Source: Prorocentrum cordatum
Lineage: Eukaryota > Sar > Dinophyceae > Prorocentrales > Prorocentraceae
DNA: 64,000 nt
NCBI GenBank assembly: GCA_963575745.1
Contig: CAUYUJ010022515.1
Span: 429,766-493,765, forward strand
Reading direction: 5' to 3'
In this document: positions 1-10,364 of the stretch, piece after piece
How the letters are laid out: each line of letters begins with the position of its first letter
Position numbering within the stretch: the first letter of the stretch is position 1
Made by a program: the position numbers and the translations under genes
The notes under the pieces: model-generated
Seen by the model: the letters and a program-made list of their open reading frames with translations, nothing else
What the model was told of the DNA's origin: nothing
Database searches by the model: none

Positions 1-104
1 TCGTGGTGGTGGCTCTGCTGCTCTTCTTCCTCCTCTTCATCATCCTCCATCCCTCCTTCATCCTCCCTCCTCCCTCCTCCTCCCTGTTCATCCCTCCTCC
101 TCCT

Positions 105-140
<36 letters not shown>

Positions 141-778
141 CCTGCCATTCGTCCTCCTCATCATCCTGGTTCCCTCCCTTCTCCCTCCTCCCTTCTCCCT
201 CCTCCCCCCTCCCGTGAGGAGGAGGAGGAGGAGGAGGAGGAGGAGGAGGAGGAGGAGGAGGAGGAGGACGAGGACGAGGACGAGGAAGAGGAGGAGGAGG
301 AGGAGGAGGAGGAGGAGGAGGAGGAGGAGAGGAGGAGGAGGAGTGGGAGGAGGGAGCAGGAGGAGGAGGACTGGCAAGAGAATGGGGGGCGTGAAGGGCG
401 CATTGGGAAATGAGGGGGGGCGTAGGAGGAGGAGGAGGAGGAGGAGGAGGAGGAGGAGGAGGAGGAGGAGGAGGAGGAGGAGGAGGGAGGAGGAGGGGGG
501 AAGAGGAGGAGGAGGAGGAGGAGGAGGGGAGGAGGAGGGGGAGGAGGAGGGGGAGCTCCTCCTCCTCCCCTCCTCCTCCTCCTCCTCCTCCTCCTCCTCC
601 TCTTCCTCCTCCTTCTCCTCCTCCTATCCTGGAGAAAATACAGACCTTCACGTTCCAGGCTTCAGGAGGAGGAGGAGGAGGAGAAGGAGGAGGAGGAGCT
701 TGGTACGTTGGAAGGAGGAACAGGCGAAGGAGGAAAAAGAGGAGAAGGAGGAGGAGACGAAGGGGGCGCGAAACGCAT
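1..778. repeat. CCT/GGA microsatellite tract
   Basis: Alternating pyrimidine (CCT) and purine (GGA) triplet runs with short GAC and GCT interruptions. The long open frames here on both strands encode only poly-Glu, Arg, Ser, Pro or Gly and are products of the triplet repeat. The facing CCT and GGA blocks at about 540-620 could pair as a long hairpin. Confidence 0.95.
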
Positions 779-814
779 GATTGAATGCAGCGCAAAGCGC
801 TTTGCGCCCTCCCT

Positions 815-985
815 CCGCCCGCCCCCGGTGCTCCGAATTGCGCCCCCCCCCCCCGCCCCGGCACTCCCGCGTGCTGCTCCGAATTAGGTCCTCCCTGCTC
901 CTCCCCCCTCTCCCCCCTGTGCTCTCAACGTTGCGCCCCCTCCCGCGCTCCGAATTGCGCCCCCCCCTCCTCCCCGCCTTTCCGT
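815..985 (+). repeat. GTGCTCCGAATTGCGCCCC degenerate array, copy 1
   Basis: Four to five degenerate copies of a roughly 40-bp unit. The unit is a GTGCTCCGAATT core (or GTGCTCTCAACGTT) followed by GCGCC or AGGTCC and then a C run of variable length. The same unit builds the larger array at 20085-20500. Confidence 0.8.
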
Positions 986-1500
986 AATCTGTGTTACCCC
1001 GAGCATCCACATGTTCAAGATCTTGCGGTATCTTCCGGATGCATTGTTTGAGCTGACGGATGCATTTCAACAGCAAGCCTCACAACCAAGTAAAATATAT
1101 TCGTAAAACAACGGGTTCTTTCAAACATACAAGAAAGCCGCGAGACATGCGGCGTCCTTTAAAAGCCTTACAACAACATGGTTTCACGGTTTTGACTTGC
1201 AGCGACAACGGATACAAACGGAAACCGCAGGGGGCATATCGCGCGACTGCGTCGACAGGGTGATCCATTTGAAACGCAGAAGCATCTTGAGCTTCAGATG
1301 CCGAGCCCCAGCTGCTCCAACAATACAGCCCCGACCACTCCAGCAATGCAGGCCCCAGAGCCCCTAGAGCCCCCCAGCCCCAACATTCGACGGCTTTTCA
1401 GGCTCAAGCATTCGACCTTCCTCGAGGCATCCTCGAGGCTTCACGTCCTCCTCGAATCTCGTCTTCCACCGAGGCCTCGACTTGAGGCTTCATATTCCTT
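986..1500. other. no recognised gene
   Basis: Mixed-composition DNA. A short stretch around 1390-1495 repeats the palindromic motif CCTCGAGG and GAGGC with slight changes. No long frame, RNA gene or known domain is seen. Confidence 0.5.
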
Positions 1501-1501
1501 G

Positions 1502-2196
1502 ATGTCGGCGACGGAGCCGATGATCGCGATCGACGACCAGGTGAAGTCTCAACGTTGGATCTGGCCCAGCGACGCGCGCGCCTGCCGTCCGATCTGGGCC
1601 CCGATCAGCGGCGACGTCTCGCATTGAACTTGCCCCGCGGCGCGCCAGATCAAATAGGAGTTGCCCGACCCGGTCTCAACCGTCGGCGCGGAGCTCGGGC
1701 GCGGCGCGACGAAGTGGCTTCCGCAGAGACCGAGCTGTACACAAGCAATATAATCACGAATAGTATGCTTTTCATCAACGAGGAGCCGCCCCCGAGCGAT
1801 CGCTTAGCTCCCGACGATTGGTTCGTCAACAATCGCGCGCTCCTCATCTTGGAAGTGCCCCGCGACGTGGAATTCACCAGGTGCCGCGACAAGGATCCTG
1901 CAGGCCAGGGGGGGCAGGGCGCCCCGCAGCAGGAGCGCCGTCAGGCCCTGGAGAAGTTCGAGAATCAGGACTACCCGACGGCGCTCGAGGCGACGAACGC
2001 GCACAAGAAGGAGGCGGCCCAGGTATCCTACAACCAGGCAGCGCAGGCCGCCTCCACGTCGGGCGTCAAGGCTGGTCTCGCAGCGCCTGGCCACGCAGCG
2101 AGTGAGAGCTTTGGCGAGTCGACGAAAGATTGGGGGAAGATGGCCGGCAACCAGAAGTCCTGTGAGCCCGACGTCGATAAGCGGGCCACTCTCTGA
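1502..2196 (+). pseudogene. hypothetical protein, probably frameshifted
   Basis: A frame opens at ATG 1502 with MSATEPMIAIDDQ. It appears to pass into the frame that runs 1555-2196 and ends in ...DVDKRATL. The second part reads as a soluble polar protein: an aliphatic LLILEVPRDVEF strand, then a Gln/Ala/Lys-rich probably helical segment (QERRQALEKFENQDY, TALEATNAHKKEAAQ). No known domain is recognised. The join between frames is inferred from composition near 1560. A 27-bp motif repeated at 6020 lies about 75 bp downstream. Whether this is an active gene, an exon or a retrocopy cannot be told. Confidence 0.35.
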
Positions 2197-2269
2197 GAGC
2201 AGCGGGCCCAACATCTTTCTCGTGCGGCGCGCGGCCGTTGAGACACTCTGAGAGCAACGGGGGCATTGG

Positions 2270-2296
2270 ACTATAGCTATAAATCAAAGAAGTAAT
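2270..2296 (+). repeat. ACTATAGCTATAA motif, copy 1
   Basis: ACTATAGCTATAAATCAA followed by AGTAATC. It matches 6020-6042 apart from a short gap. Both copies sit in AT-richer DNA between coding-like tracts. Confidence 0.6.
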
Positions 2297-2399
2297 CACT
2301 TTCGCTATTCGTTGCAGTCTGCGCCAAAGCGCGCAATCGCCATGGCGTTCGCATCCAGGCCCCAAATGCCGTAGGGTCCGCATCCTTGCTATCGTGGGT

Positions 2400-2690
2400 C
2401 CGCATCCTTGCCGAGCGAGTTGAGGCGGTGTCGCGAGGGTACCTCGGAGGTCTCTCGGAGCTGCCTTGGAGGCTATAAGCCAAGCCACGTTGAGGCATCT
2501 TGAGCCATCGTGTGCGCCATCTCGGGCTCTTCGAGGCCCTCTTGGAGCAATCTTGGGCCATCTTCGACGCTCCAATGCGTCGCGCCCCCCGCGGATTTCG
2601 TTTGGGAAGACGCAACTTGCCGGAGAGAAACGCAAGCTCGCCAAACCATTTACGCCATGGGGGGGCGGTTTAGTAAAGCAGCCCCCGAAT
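2400..2690 (+). repeat. dispersed repeat R, copy 1 (2.4 kb)
   Basis: A stretch of periodic GCCATCTTGG/GGCATCTTGAG words is followed by a segment that reads TTGCCGGAGAGAAACGCAAG, CGCCAAACCATTTACGCC, a G run and GGTTTAGTAAA. The copy at 8040-8325 has the same order with scattered substitutions (TTGCCAGCGAGAAGGCACAG, GTCAAACCACCTACGCC, GGCGATTAAA). Related periodic TTGG words also build 38800-39480 and 53300-53960. Confidence 0.7.
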
Positions 2691-2699
2691 GATCGTAGG

Positions 2700-2798
2700 T
2701 GAAAAGCGGGGCGGGGGCGGGCAGCGGAGCGGGTGGGGTGGGGCGGTGGGCGGGTGCGGGGCGGGGGGGGTGGGTGGGCGTGGTGCGTGGGCGTGGGC

Positions 2799-2836
<38 letters not shown>

Positions 2837-2995
2837 GTGTGTGTGTGTGCGTGTGTGTGTGTGTGTGTATGTGTCTGTGTCTGTGTCTGTGTCTGTGTCT
2901 GTGTCTGTGTCTGTGTCTGTGTGTGTTTGTGGTGTGTGTTTGTGTGTGTGTGTGTTTGTGTGTGTGTGTGCGCGTGTGTGTGTGTGTGTGTGTGT

Positions 2996-3053
<58 letters not shown>

Positions 3054-3110
3054 GGGGCGCGCGCGCGCGTGCGCGTGTGCGTGGGCGGGGGGGCATGGGG
3101 GGGGGGGGGC
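2700..3110. repeat. GT microsatellite with flanking G runs
   Basis: A GTGTGT tract of about 240 bp interrupted by nine GTGTCT units, entered from G-rich DNA and followed by a run of about 23 G and a GCGCGC stretch. The alternating purine-pyrimidine order could adopt Z-DNA. The long Cys/Val and Thr/His frames are artefacts of the repeat. Confidence 0.95.
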
Positions 3111-3133
3111 CTCCGCGGCGCGCGTGGCCATCC

Positions 3134-4247
3134 ACCGAGGAGGCGGATTCTTTCTACAAGTTGGCTCGAATGGCGCCCCACCGAACCCGGGGCTGCGACC
3201 TGGAAGATGACGAATTGGCCAGCGTACTCGATTCACGCATCAAGATGCCACAATGCCTTCCCGATAAGCTGTGGTAACTAGCTCATGCTACAACGAATGG
3301 GTTGACGTCTGATTGGCCATCGGCGAAGAAGGCGTTCGATGAGGTTAACGCGATTATCATGGCACCGAGCGGCTCCATCCCACGCCAGTTTTCATGAAAC
3401 CGACAATTTAACGAGTGACTGCCCGACAAGGAGCTACAATGGACATCGCATGAGGCAGATCGGTGCGCGTCGAACTTCCGCGCGATGCTACCGGCGCTTC
3501 TTGACACGAGGCGCCGTGACCAGGATGCTCTTCTCAACTATAGCCAATTGCAGATCCTCTTGGGCACGATGAAGCCCGCGAAGCTGGGCGTTGACGTCGG
3601 CAAGCGTAGGCTCTCGCACAAGCAGGGCGCCCCGAGTCTTATGCCGACGCCCAGGAAGCAGATCCCCATGGTCGAGATCAGCGACGACGACAGACACGAG
3701 GCCGCCAATGCCAATGACCAAACCAAACAGGAGGACGCCGACACCGCACGCAGCGGCGATGAATTGGAGAGCAAGCTGTTCAAAGCCAGCTCATCCATGA
3801 GTACCGCGCCGTCGGCGTCGTCAGCCGTGAGTGGCACCTCGCTCTTGACAGCAACGGACCTGGCGGCGCTGGCGGCCGCCCCCCCGCCGGGGCCGCCTCC
3901 GCGCGAGCGCGCCGAGGCCAGCGAGAACAAGGGGGCGAAGACGCGCGCCCCCAAGCCCCTTCACGCTGATTCTTCGGAAGGCGAGGGCGCTCAAGCCTGG
4001 CGGGAAGGGCGCGGGCAAGCAGAGGGCGCGGGCAAGGTAACAGCCAAGGCCAAGGCGTGGGGCTGGCAAAAGCAAGGCGCCCATGAAAGCCAAGGCCGAC
4101 GCCGCCGCTGGCGTCGGCCCGATCACCGACTACATAGGCATCAAAGGCGCGAGCATGTCAGCGCTGAGAGACCGCGTGCACTCCAAGGCCCATCGCTTGG
4201 AGAAGAAATGTCGCCACGACATGGGGCGGGCAAGACGCCAGCATTGA
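3134..4247 (+). pseudogene. hypothetical Lys/Ala/acidic-tailed protein with in-frame stops
   Basis: One frame is protein-like from about 3134 (STEEADSFYKLARMAP) but is crossed by stops at 3275, about 3394 and about 3415. It stays open again from 3485 (MLPALLDTRRRDQD) to about 4080. The middle is acidic and disordered (VEISDDDRHEAANAN), then Ala/Pro-rich and Lys/Gly-rich. The end reads best one frame over (GPITDYIGIKGASMSALRDR, then KKCRHDMGRARRQ) to the stop at 4245-4247. No known family is recognised. The layout of folded start, acidic middle and basic tail is shared with the reading frames near 5.3, 34.5 and 37.2 kb. Stops plus a frame change suggest a decayed copy; introns are an alternative. 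Confidence 0.4.
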
Positions 4248-4890
4248 AGTCAGCGAATACATGCGCTAACAAGCAGGTCTCGCGTTGGCTCAAGGCCATC
4301 GGCGTCGACAGATGGGGGTTTCGCGCGCATCGCTGCTCGGCGACGCGGGGCGCGCTGACGCAGGCCGCGCGTTGAAGATGTTGCAGACCTGCGCGCAGGT
4401 CCACCGAATGTGGAATCAGTCTCGCTGGCCAGTAGTGTTGCGTTCGTTTGTTGAGGATGTCTCGAGCGAAATGCTTGCCCCACCTAATGCGCTGAGGATG
4501 TCTCAAGCGAGTGAATTGCAGGGCGGGCTGAAGAGTGGGCTGAAGTGTAGGTGCAAGAGTTAGATTGGCGAGTAGGTCGGCTAGTATTTGGCTTATAGCT
4601 ACAAGTGAACATATTACAATCCAATGCGATATGCATTCGAACTTCGGACTAGGCAAACACGGCTAACGAAGCCGATCGTTCACTGGGAACGAGCAGACGC
4701 ACATGAAACACTAACAATCTCCAGCAGTGCAGACCAACCTGCGCGGTAACCGAACACGAGCAGTGGCCATTTCGGCTCGTGCCAGGTTCAGCTCATTCAG
4801 CAATGCTCTGAGCTCGCGCGGCCGACCGCGCCGAACGAGAGTTCGCCGCCATTGGGGGGCGAGGCCATCGCCTCGGCGCAGCGGGGGGGA
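4248..4890. other. no supported gene; weak spliced-leader-like word
   Basis: AT-balanced DNA without a convincing frame. At 4761-4781 the word GTGGCCATTTCGGCTCGTG resembles the dinoflagellate spliced leader at 16 of 21 positions, which is too few to call alone. Confidence 0.4.
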
Positions 4891-5697
4891 TTAGTCGGGC
4901 ATCGGGCCCTCCACCTGGGGAGCCACAGGAGCAGCGCCGAGGGGCCAGCAGCGGCGCTGATGGGCAGGTGCATCATGTACTCGGCCCTGGAGTCGTCGAG
5001 GTGGAGAGCCAGGGCCAGGGGATGGAGCGCCAGGATTCAGGGCGTGCTGCTGCGTCGGACGAGCCCGCGCTCATCGGCCAGGTGTTGCTCGCGCCCAAAC
5101 ACATGCATACCATAACATGAACAACATGTTTTTGGCCACGCAGCGTTGGGGCGAACAGCTCGATGACAGCAAGTGGAACGAGAAGTCCAAACAGGACGCG
5201 ACCAAGTTGCCCAATGACGTGGGGGCCTGATTAGACTGGGTCGACAAGGCCGGATGGAAGCGCTGCTCCGCAACATCGGGGAATGCCGCCCCGACTTCGT
5301 CCGCCGCGCGATTAATCTCAAGAAGCACATGCAGCAGTTGCTGAGTAGTAAGAACGGTGGCGACATCGAGATGGAGGGCGATGACGAGGACGGCGTCGAC
5401 GCGATGAAGCTCTTCGCCAGGCCAGGCGGTGGCGAGAGGCCAGCTACGAAGACCTAGAGCAAGTCCGCGGGCGCGGGCAGTGGCAAGGGCTCGGGGTCAT
5501 TACCAAAGGCCATGGCCAAGAAGGGCACTGGCAAGGCCGCTGGGTCAGCTGCGCCGAAGACCAAGGTCAAGGCTCGCAGCCGCAAGGCCGCGAAGGCGAC
5601 AAAGAGGCCTGCTGCTGCTCGGCCCGAAGACGGTGCTGAGCGAGAGCCGAGTGGCGAATCAGAGGACGAGCCGCTCCTGAGCCAGTTGTCGGATTGA
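4890..5697 (+). pseudogene. hypothetical protein with basic Lys/Ala/Arg tail, broken
   Basis: Protein-like segments lie end to end in changing frames. First comes an Asp/Gln/Glu-rich piece (about 4925-5095), then NNMFLATQRWGEQLDDSKW to about 5220. Frame 5254-5697 follows, with MEALLRNIGECRPDFVRRAI, an acidic block (EMEGDDEDGVDAMK), a TAG at 5455-5457, and then a long basic Lys/Ala/Gly/Ser tail ending GESEDEPLLSQLSD. The basic tail is like many small nuclear basic proteins but has no recognised domain, so no function is assigned. The TAG and frame change point to a degraded copy. Confidence 0.4.
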
Positions 5698-6170
5698 GGG
5701 GGCACGACATCCGACGGTTCATAACTGGGCTGTAGTTGGTTCGACTGTGCATCTGGCTGTCCGAATGTGAGTAGTAGGATTGAGGTGTTGTAGATCGCGT
5801 GCGTCTGCTCACGCATGCGTTGCCGCAACGCACTGGCGACTCACACTGGTCGGCGCTGGTTCGAAATCATTCCTGGAGTAATCGAGCGGACAACCACGTT
5901 GAATTAGACATTGAAGTATAACTTTATTTAAGTGTATAATTCAGTCATTCTTCAAAGTCTGTATCCATATACATGTACCATAGTTAATGACTTTGAAGAG
6001 TATTTGAATCATCGAATGAACTATAGCTATAATTCAAGTAATCTGTTTTGTGATTCCGACGAGGCGGCCAGCGCTGCGCTTGTCGATCGGAGACGCGGCT
6101 CGGGGACACTTCGCGGCCAACCATGGGCCTGGCCCCGCCCTTGCGCAATGAGCTCTCGCAGAGAAACGCT
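5698..6170. other. AT-rich spacer
   Basis: A clearly AT-richer island (about 5870-6050) in GC-rich surroundings. It holds the second copy of the ACTATAGCTATAA motif (6020-6042). No gene is seen. It may be intergenic or a 3' end. Confidence 0.5.
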
Positions 6171-6339
6171 TAAAATCATTGCTTCCCGGAGCGACATCTT
6201 CCAACTTGAAAAATGGGGGCCGTGTCCAACGGTCCTCGTCGAGGGGCCGCCGCCCTCGTCGCTGCGGCCGCTTTTCATCGAGCATTGCTCGCGCAAGTCG
6301 GGCCGTCCTACTTTCTCGTCGCTACATCCGCTGGCCTCG

Positions 6340-7322
6340 ATGGGGCCGAAGCGGATGCCTGCGAAGCCCTCGGAGATCCAGCTCACCGACGAGGAAATCG
6401 AAACTGGGAAAAAAGTATTGCGCATATTAAAAGCGGTTAAATCCTTTGGAACAGGGGCTCAAGGCGCTCGCCAGGCCCAACCCGGACCCCTCCGTCACGG
6501 GGGACAACAGGCACGACGAGAAGTTCTTGCTGAATTTCATCGGGCACCAGGCTCGCTGCCGGGAATCGCAGAAGAAGATCGCGCCCACGAGGAAGATCAC
6601 GGTCGGCAAGTCCAAGTCTACGGATGCGATTTGGATGCCCGCGGAGACATGGATCGGAAGCTCGGGCGTGCGAGGGCCAAGTTATGTCGCTCGGTCCTGA
6701 ACGCTTCGCCCGATGCTCTCACTGGCCGCATCGAGCCAGAGTGCTAGGTATATCCCGCGCCGAAGAACTGGGAGCGCATGACCGAGAACGAGATGGAGAC
6801 ATTCCTGTTGGAGATTCAAGGCGGGGCTTTGGCGGGGGGGGCGCAGCTGGCCATGGGCCTCGAGGGGCCGCCGTGGAGTTGAGCGGCTCGGTAGCATCGA
6901 GCAGCGGCATCAACCCTGCCGAGGTGGAGGCCGAGCCTGCCGACGCCGAGGAGCAGGCATAGAAGGCCCTCGCGTTCAAGGTCGCCGAGCTCCAGTCTGA
7001 GCTGCCGCAGTTGGTCAGGGAACTCCAGGACAGAGCCCTCGAGGTGAAGCCGATCCAGGCCTAGGCGAAGGACCGGGGCGATCCCTGCCACGCGGAGTTC
7101 AGGAAAGATATCGAGGCTTGCCTGGAGAAGGTGAAGCCGACCGAAGCGATCCTGGAACGCTTGCACACGGCGGCCGCAGACCCGAAGGACGCCCCCACAT
7201 TGATCGAACACGTCGACGAGATGCGCCAGAAGTACGACCAGACCGACGACTTCTCGAAGCGGAACGGCTACAAAGAGGTGACCCAGCCGAAGAAGCGCGC
7301 TCGTAAGGCGACGTCGGGCTGA
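6340..7322 (+). pseudogene. hypothetical charged, coiled-coil-like protein, frameshifted
   Basis: Starts MGPKRMPAKPSEIQLTDEEI at 6340. It passes at about 6440 into the frame reading LKALARPNPDPSVTGDNRHD, FLLNFIGHQARCRESQKK and KITVGKSKSTDAIW, then at about 6700 into the frame with SGSVASSSGINPAEVEAEPA. That third frame holds stops at about 6959 and 7062. It ends with a likely helical segment (ELQSELPQLVRELQDRALEV, then EACLEKVKPTEAILERLHTA) and the basic end QPKKRARKATSG at 7322. Heptad-like Leu/Val spacing suggests a coiled coil. No family is recognised. Two frame changes and two stops suggest decay. Confidence 0.4.
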
Positions 7323-8035
7323 AGTGAGCACGGCGCAGGTCTCGTTCAGGATTGATGCATTTGCGTCTTGGCTGTGCGCTGCGCTGCTCATATTCGCGCG
7401 GGGGCGCGCGCGTCTCCCGGCGCAGCGGCCCCGATGCAGGCGCGACAAGGTACGTTGGCATGCGCCAACACGCGCAACGGCGCTTGCTTTCCGAGGGGAA
7501 GAAAACGCGGGGGGGAGATCGGCCCACGGCGCGATATCCATTTGGAGATGGGGCCGGGAATACCCTGGACTCAGGAGCCCTCCCCAAGGCCCCCTAAGGA
7601 TCCCCGGGTTCGGAGGCCCCCCCCGCCCCTCTGGGTCTTTCAATGTAAGAACCGAGGTTGAACTATATTTGACTTTTAGATGGAACTTGAACTATACTTC
7701 AATGCATAAGTCACTGGCGCGTCGGCTACATTTCAATTATTACTGCACTGACGCGTTCCTCTGCCGCCCTTCCTCCTCTAGGCTGTGGCGGAGGAGCAGG
7801 GGCGGATTTATCGCGCGCGCGCGTCTGCGCGTATACTTGCGAGGAGGCGGGCGAGGTTAGTTCGGGGGATCCTCTAGGTGGCGGCCATTGCGCCAATCCC
7901 CCCCCCGCCCCCCCTCGCTTAGTTGGGTGGCGGCCGTTGCGCTGCGTCTTCCTCGTCCTCCGCGCCTGCGCCGACTCTCCTTGCTGGGTGGCGGCCGTTG
8001 CGCTCTCTCCTCAGCGTTCTACCCTCCTCCTGCTA
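7323..8035. other. spacer with three GGTGGCGGCCRTTGCGC words
   Basis: No supported gene. An AT-rich patch lies at 7640-7750. The word GGTGGCGGCC(A/G)TTGCGC occurs near 7876, 7925 and 7987, each followed by pyrimidine-rich DNA, forming a loose array with units of 45-60 bp. Confidence 0.5.
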
Positions 8036-8039
8036 CGTC

Positions 8040-8325
8040 GCCCGAGGTTGGAACTGGTTTGGGGTTGTCTTGGGGCGTATTGGATGCATGTCTCGGGCTT
8101 GGAGGTCTGCGTTGGAGGTCTGCCCGCGGTTGGGGCTGTCTTGGAGGCGGCGGGCCATGTTGAAGCATCTTGGGCCATCGTGGGCGCAGCATTGTGCACT
8201 CCGGGGCCCATGTTAGAATTATCATGGGCCATCGCCCTCCAGGGCCCAGAGAAGGGCGGAATTTGCCAGCGAGAAGGCACAGTTCGTCAAACCACCTACG
8301 CCCAGGGGGCTGGAGGCGATTAAAT
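8040..8325 (+). repeat. dispersed repeat R, copy 2 (8.0 kb)
   Basis: Periodic GTCTTGGGG/GGTCTGC words, then GCATCTTGGGCCATCGTGGG, then the conserved end (TTGCCAGCGAGAAGG, CAAACCACCTACGCC, GGCGATTAAA). It is homologous to 2400-2690 in the same orientation. Confidence 0.7.
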
Positions 8326-8461
8326 GGCACGTCGACAACATCACATTCACAGCAGGATGTTACCATGTGACATGCAGCATCGCTCAATCTGACATTGCGA
8401 AATAATCGGAATCGCACGCTATCGATGCTGAGTCACCCTTGGAGCCCTCGCCTCTAGAGTT

Positions 8462-8484
8462 CCGTGGCCGTTTTGGCTTTCAAG
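8462..8484 (+). other. spliced-leader-like relic
   Basis: Reads CCGTGGCCGTTTTGGCTTT followed by CAAG. The dinoflagellate trans-spliced leader is CCGTAGCCATTTTGGCTCAAG. The match is 19 of 21 leader bases with two A-to-G changes and two extra T. Leader relics mark retroposed cDNAs in dinoflagellates (established knowledge). Both strands are open in several frames downstream to about 9150, but no one frame is convincing as a gene. Confidence 0.4.
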
Positions 8485-8999
8485 CGGATGGGTTCGCGCA
8501 CCTCGCGCCTTCTGCTCGCGCGCTGCCCGCGCGGGCTCGGCTCTGGAGCGGCGCGTGGCCCGCGGCAGAGGCTGGCAGATGCCGAGCCTGAAGGTGGCGC
8601 GCCAGATCCTGCGGCGAGCCTGCCCGAGACCCGACAGCGGGGTGGAGTTCGTCTGCGACTTGGCGCGGACCGCCTTCCTGATTCGGAAGATCTTCGTTCC
8701 TTGCCGCTGCGTCGCTCGCCGAAGCGAGACCGGGGGTCTAGCGCCCTCAGCTCTGCGCGCGCAAGAGCGCTCGCGCGGCGCTCGCGAGCAGGGCGCTGCT
8801 GGACTGGATCGTCTGGCAGGCGCTGGGGCGAGCGGCCAACGCCATGGGAATTGATTCCGCGACCTCGAAAGAATATTCGGTTGGCCTCCTGGTTGCGCGC
8901 CGATCGATGGGATGAAACTGCCGACCAAGAGAGGGCCGTCAACGCCGCGTCCAGTGCTATGGCCACACGCGCTCGTGAAGCATATGTCCAATGAGCGGT

Positions 9000-9924
9000 T
9001 CGATCTTTTCCGGCTGCGTTTGCGCGGCCCCGAAGGTTCGCGCGCCCATTTTTGGGGCAGTGATATCTGTTTCGGCACCCGAACCTCCCTCGAAAACAAT
9101 GGCACAAAACAACCCCGATTGGCTTTCACGCTGATGGTGGTGGGTTCAATAAACACAATTCGGCGGTTGGACTGTCATGGAACAGCCTCGCTACAACTGG
9201 AACATCGTCAGCGCAGTCTCGTTTCCTCTTCGGCGGGATCAGAAAATTTGATATGGCACCAGAGACATTTGATTTGCTGGTGAGCGTTTTTTCTTGGAGC
9301 GCCAACATTCGTCCTACTGGAGACACGCCACTGACTGATTGGCAGAAGAACAATCTGCCTGGCGGCGGCCTCCCACTTGCCGATGGCTGGAGAGGCCAGG
9401 TCGCCCGAGTAAGGGGCGACTGGCAGTTTGTCGGTGCCAGGCCTTCTACTTTGCTCAATGGAATGCCGCCGATGTGATGCGCCCATTTAGCAGGGCGCCG
9501 AACGCGCGTCGCGAGAGGGCATGGTTCCACGCAGGCCCAGACGCAGGGTGGAGAGAGACAATATGGACCCGCGAAACATTCATGTGCCATCTTGCCTCTC
9601 ATGGCCTTCCCGCGCCTGCCTTCCAGCCCAGACACGGCATCATCGGTTTGAGATTGGAGAATGTTATGGTCGACATCCTACATACACTTGGTTTGGGGAT
9701 GATTGCCCACGCCATTGGCAGCGTGATTGCCTATTTGCACGTTTGCGGAAGAAGTTCAGCGGATCCACGTATGAGGAGGGCGCCGCGCGGCTGGCATCGT
9801 ATCTGAAACAATGGTACCAGCGGACTGGATGGCGTTATCGCATCAACGGCGTCTTACTATTATCAAGGCTTCGAAGTGACAAGGGTTGGGCCAAGTTGAA
9901 AGCGCGCGGCGCCGCCGCGAGGCA
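9000..9924 (+). pseudogene. 5' part of a repeat-family gene interrupted by the YR element
   Basis: Protein-like text runs through changing frames: GFHADGGGFNKHNSAVGLSW at 9121, then MAPETFDLLVSVFSWSANI, then QAFYFAQWNAADVMRPFSR, then a segment with ENVMVDILHTLGLGMIAH, and finally RLASYLKQWYQRTGW to about 9924. This resembles a family I associate with many copies in dinoflagellate genomes (HADG start, a D-x-LHT-x-x-LG-x-x-x-H segment, and a later PKxHLF...GNP...WTYxDEDLVG part). Its function is unknown to me. The matching end of the protein sits at 19343-19814, directly after the retrotransposon. Several frame changes show it was already decaying, or is misread. Confidence 0.6.
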
Positions 9925-10364
9925 TTTTAGGGAAGTTATAACTTGTTATTGCAAGTCATGCGTCGACGCCCCCAGGCGGGAGTGTCCCGCCGTCGGCGCA
10001 CCGCGCGATGGCGGGCGCCCGCATGTCCACCCGCCACGCGCCGCCGCTACGTCGGGCGGGCCAGGCCCCGCGCGGGCATGCTGGCGTGCCGCGCGGCCGT
10101 GCGTCGGGGTCCTTCCTCCCTCCGCTCCTCCGTGCACGGTCGCGATGTCGCCTCTTTGCCGCCTGGCCGCGGGGCGGGATATCAAGTGCCCGGTCATGTC
10201 TGCAGCTCCCCACCTGCCTAGTGTGCACTCTTAAGGTGGGGCGGCTGGCCGGGGTGTGGTCCTCTGTCTGCCAGCGCGCTGCTCTGGACCAACCCTGGGG
10301 GCGACGCCCGGGGCGTCCGTTCGCCAGAGTGCGTCGGACCCGACCGCGGTCGCGCTTCTTTTCT
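9925..10364 (+). repeat. split direct repeat A1
   Basis: 440 bp, near-identical and equal in length to 18701-19140. The left edge is placed at TTTTAGGGAAGTTATAACTT against TTTTGGGGCAGTGATAACTT in A2. The right edge is CGCGCTTCTTTTCT in both. The first 13 bp are less alike, so the true edge could be 9938. Confidence 0.9.

Noticed and set aside
88-864. Long Pro/Gly/Glu/Ser frames on both strands
   Set aside because: Pure products of CCT/GGA triplets; no non-repeat residues of note.
2501-2521. Reverse-complement spliced-leader match (CTTGAGCCA...)
   Set aside because: Only the first nine bases match; the rest fits the periodic TTGG repeat.
2650-3281. Overlapping Thr/His and Cys/Val frames of 160-370 codons
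   Set aside because: All six frames of a GT microsatellite are open; no start or domain.
8419-9156. Minus-strand 245-codon ORF
   Set aside because: Arg/Pro/Ser-rich from GC composition, overlapping other open frames on both strands; no conserved words.
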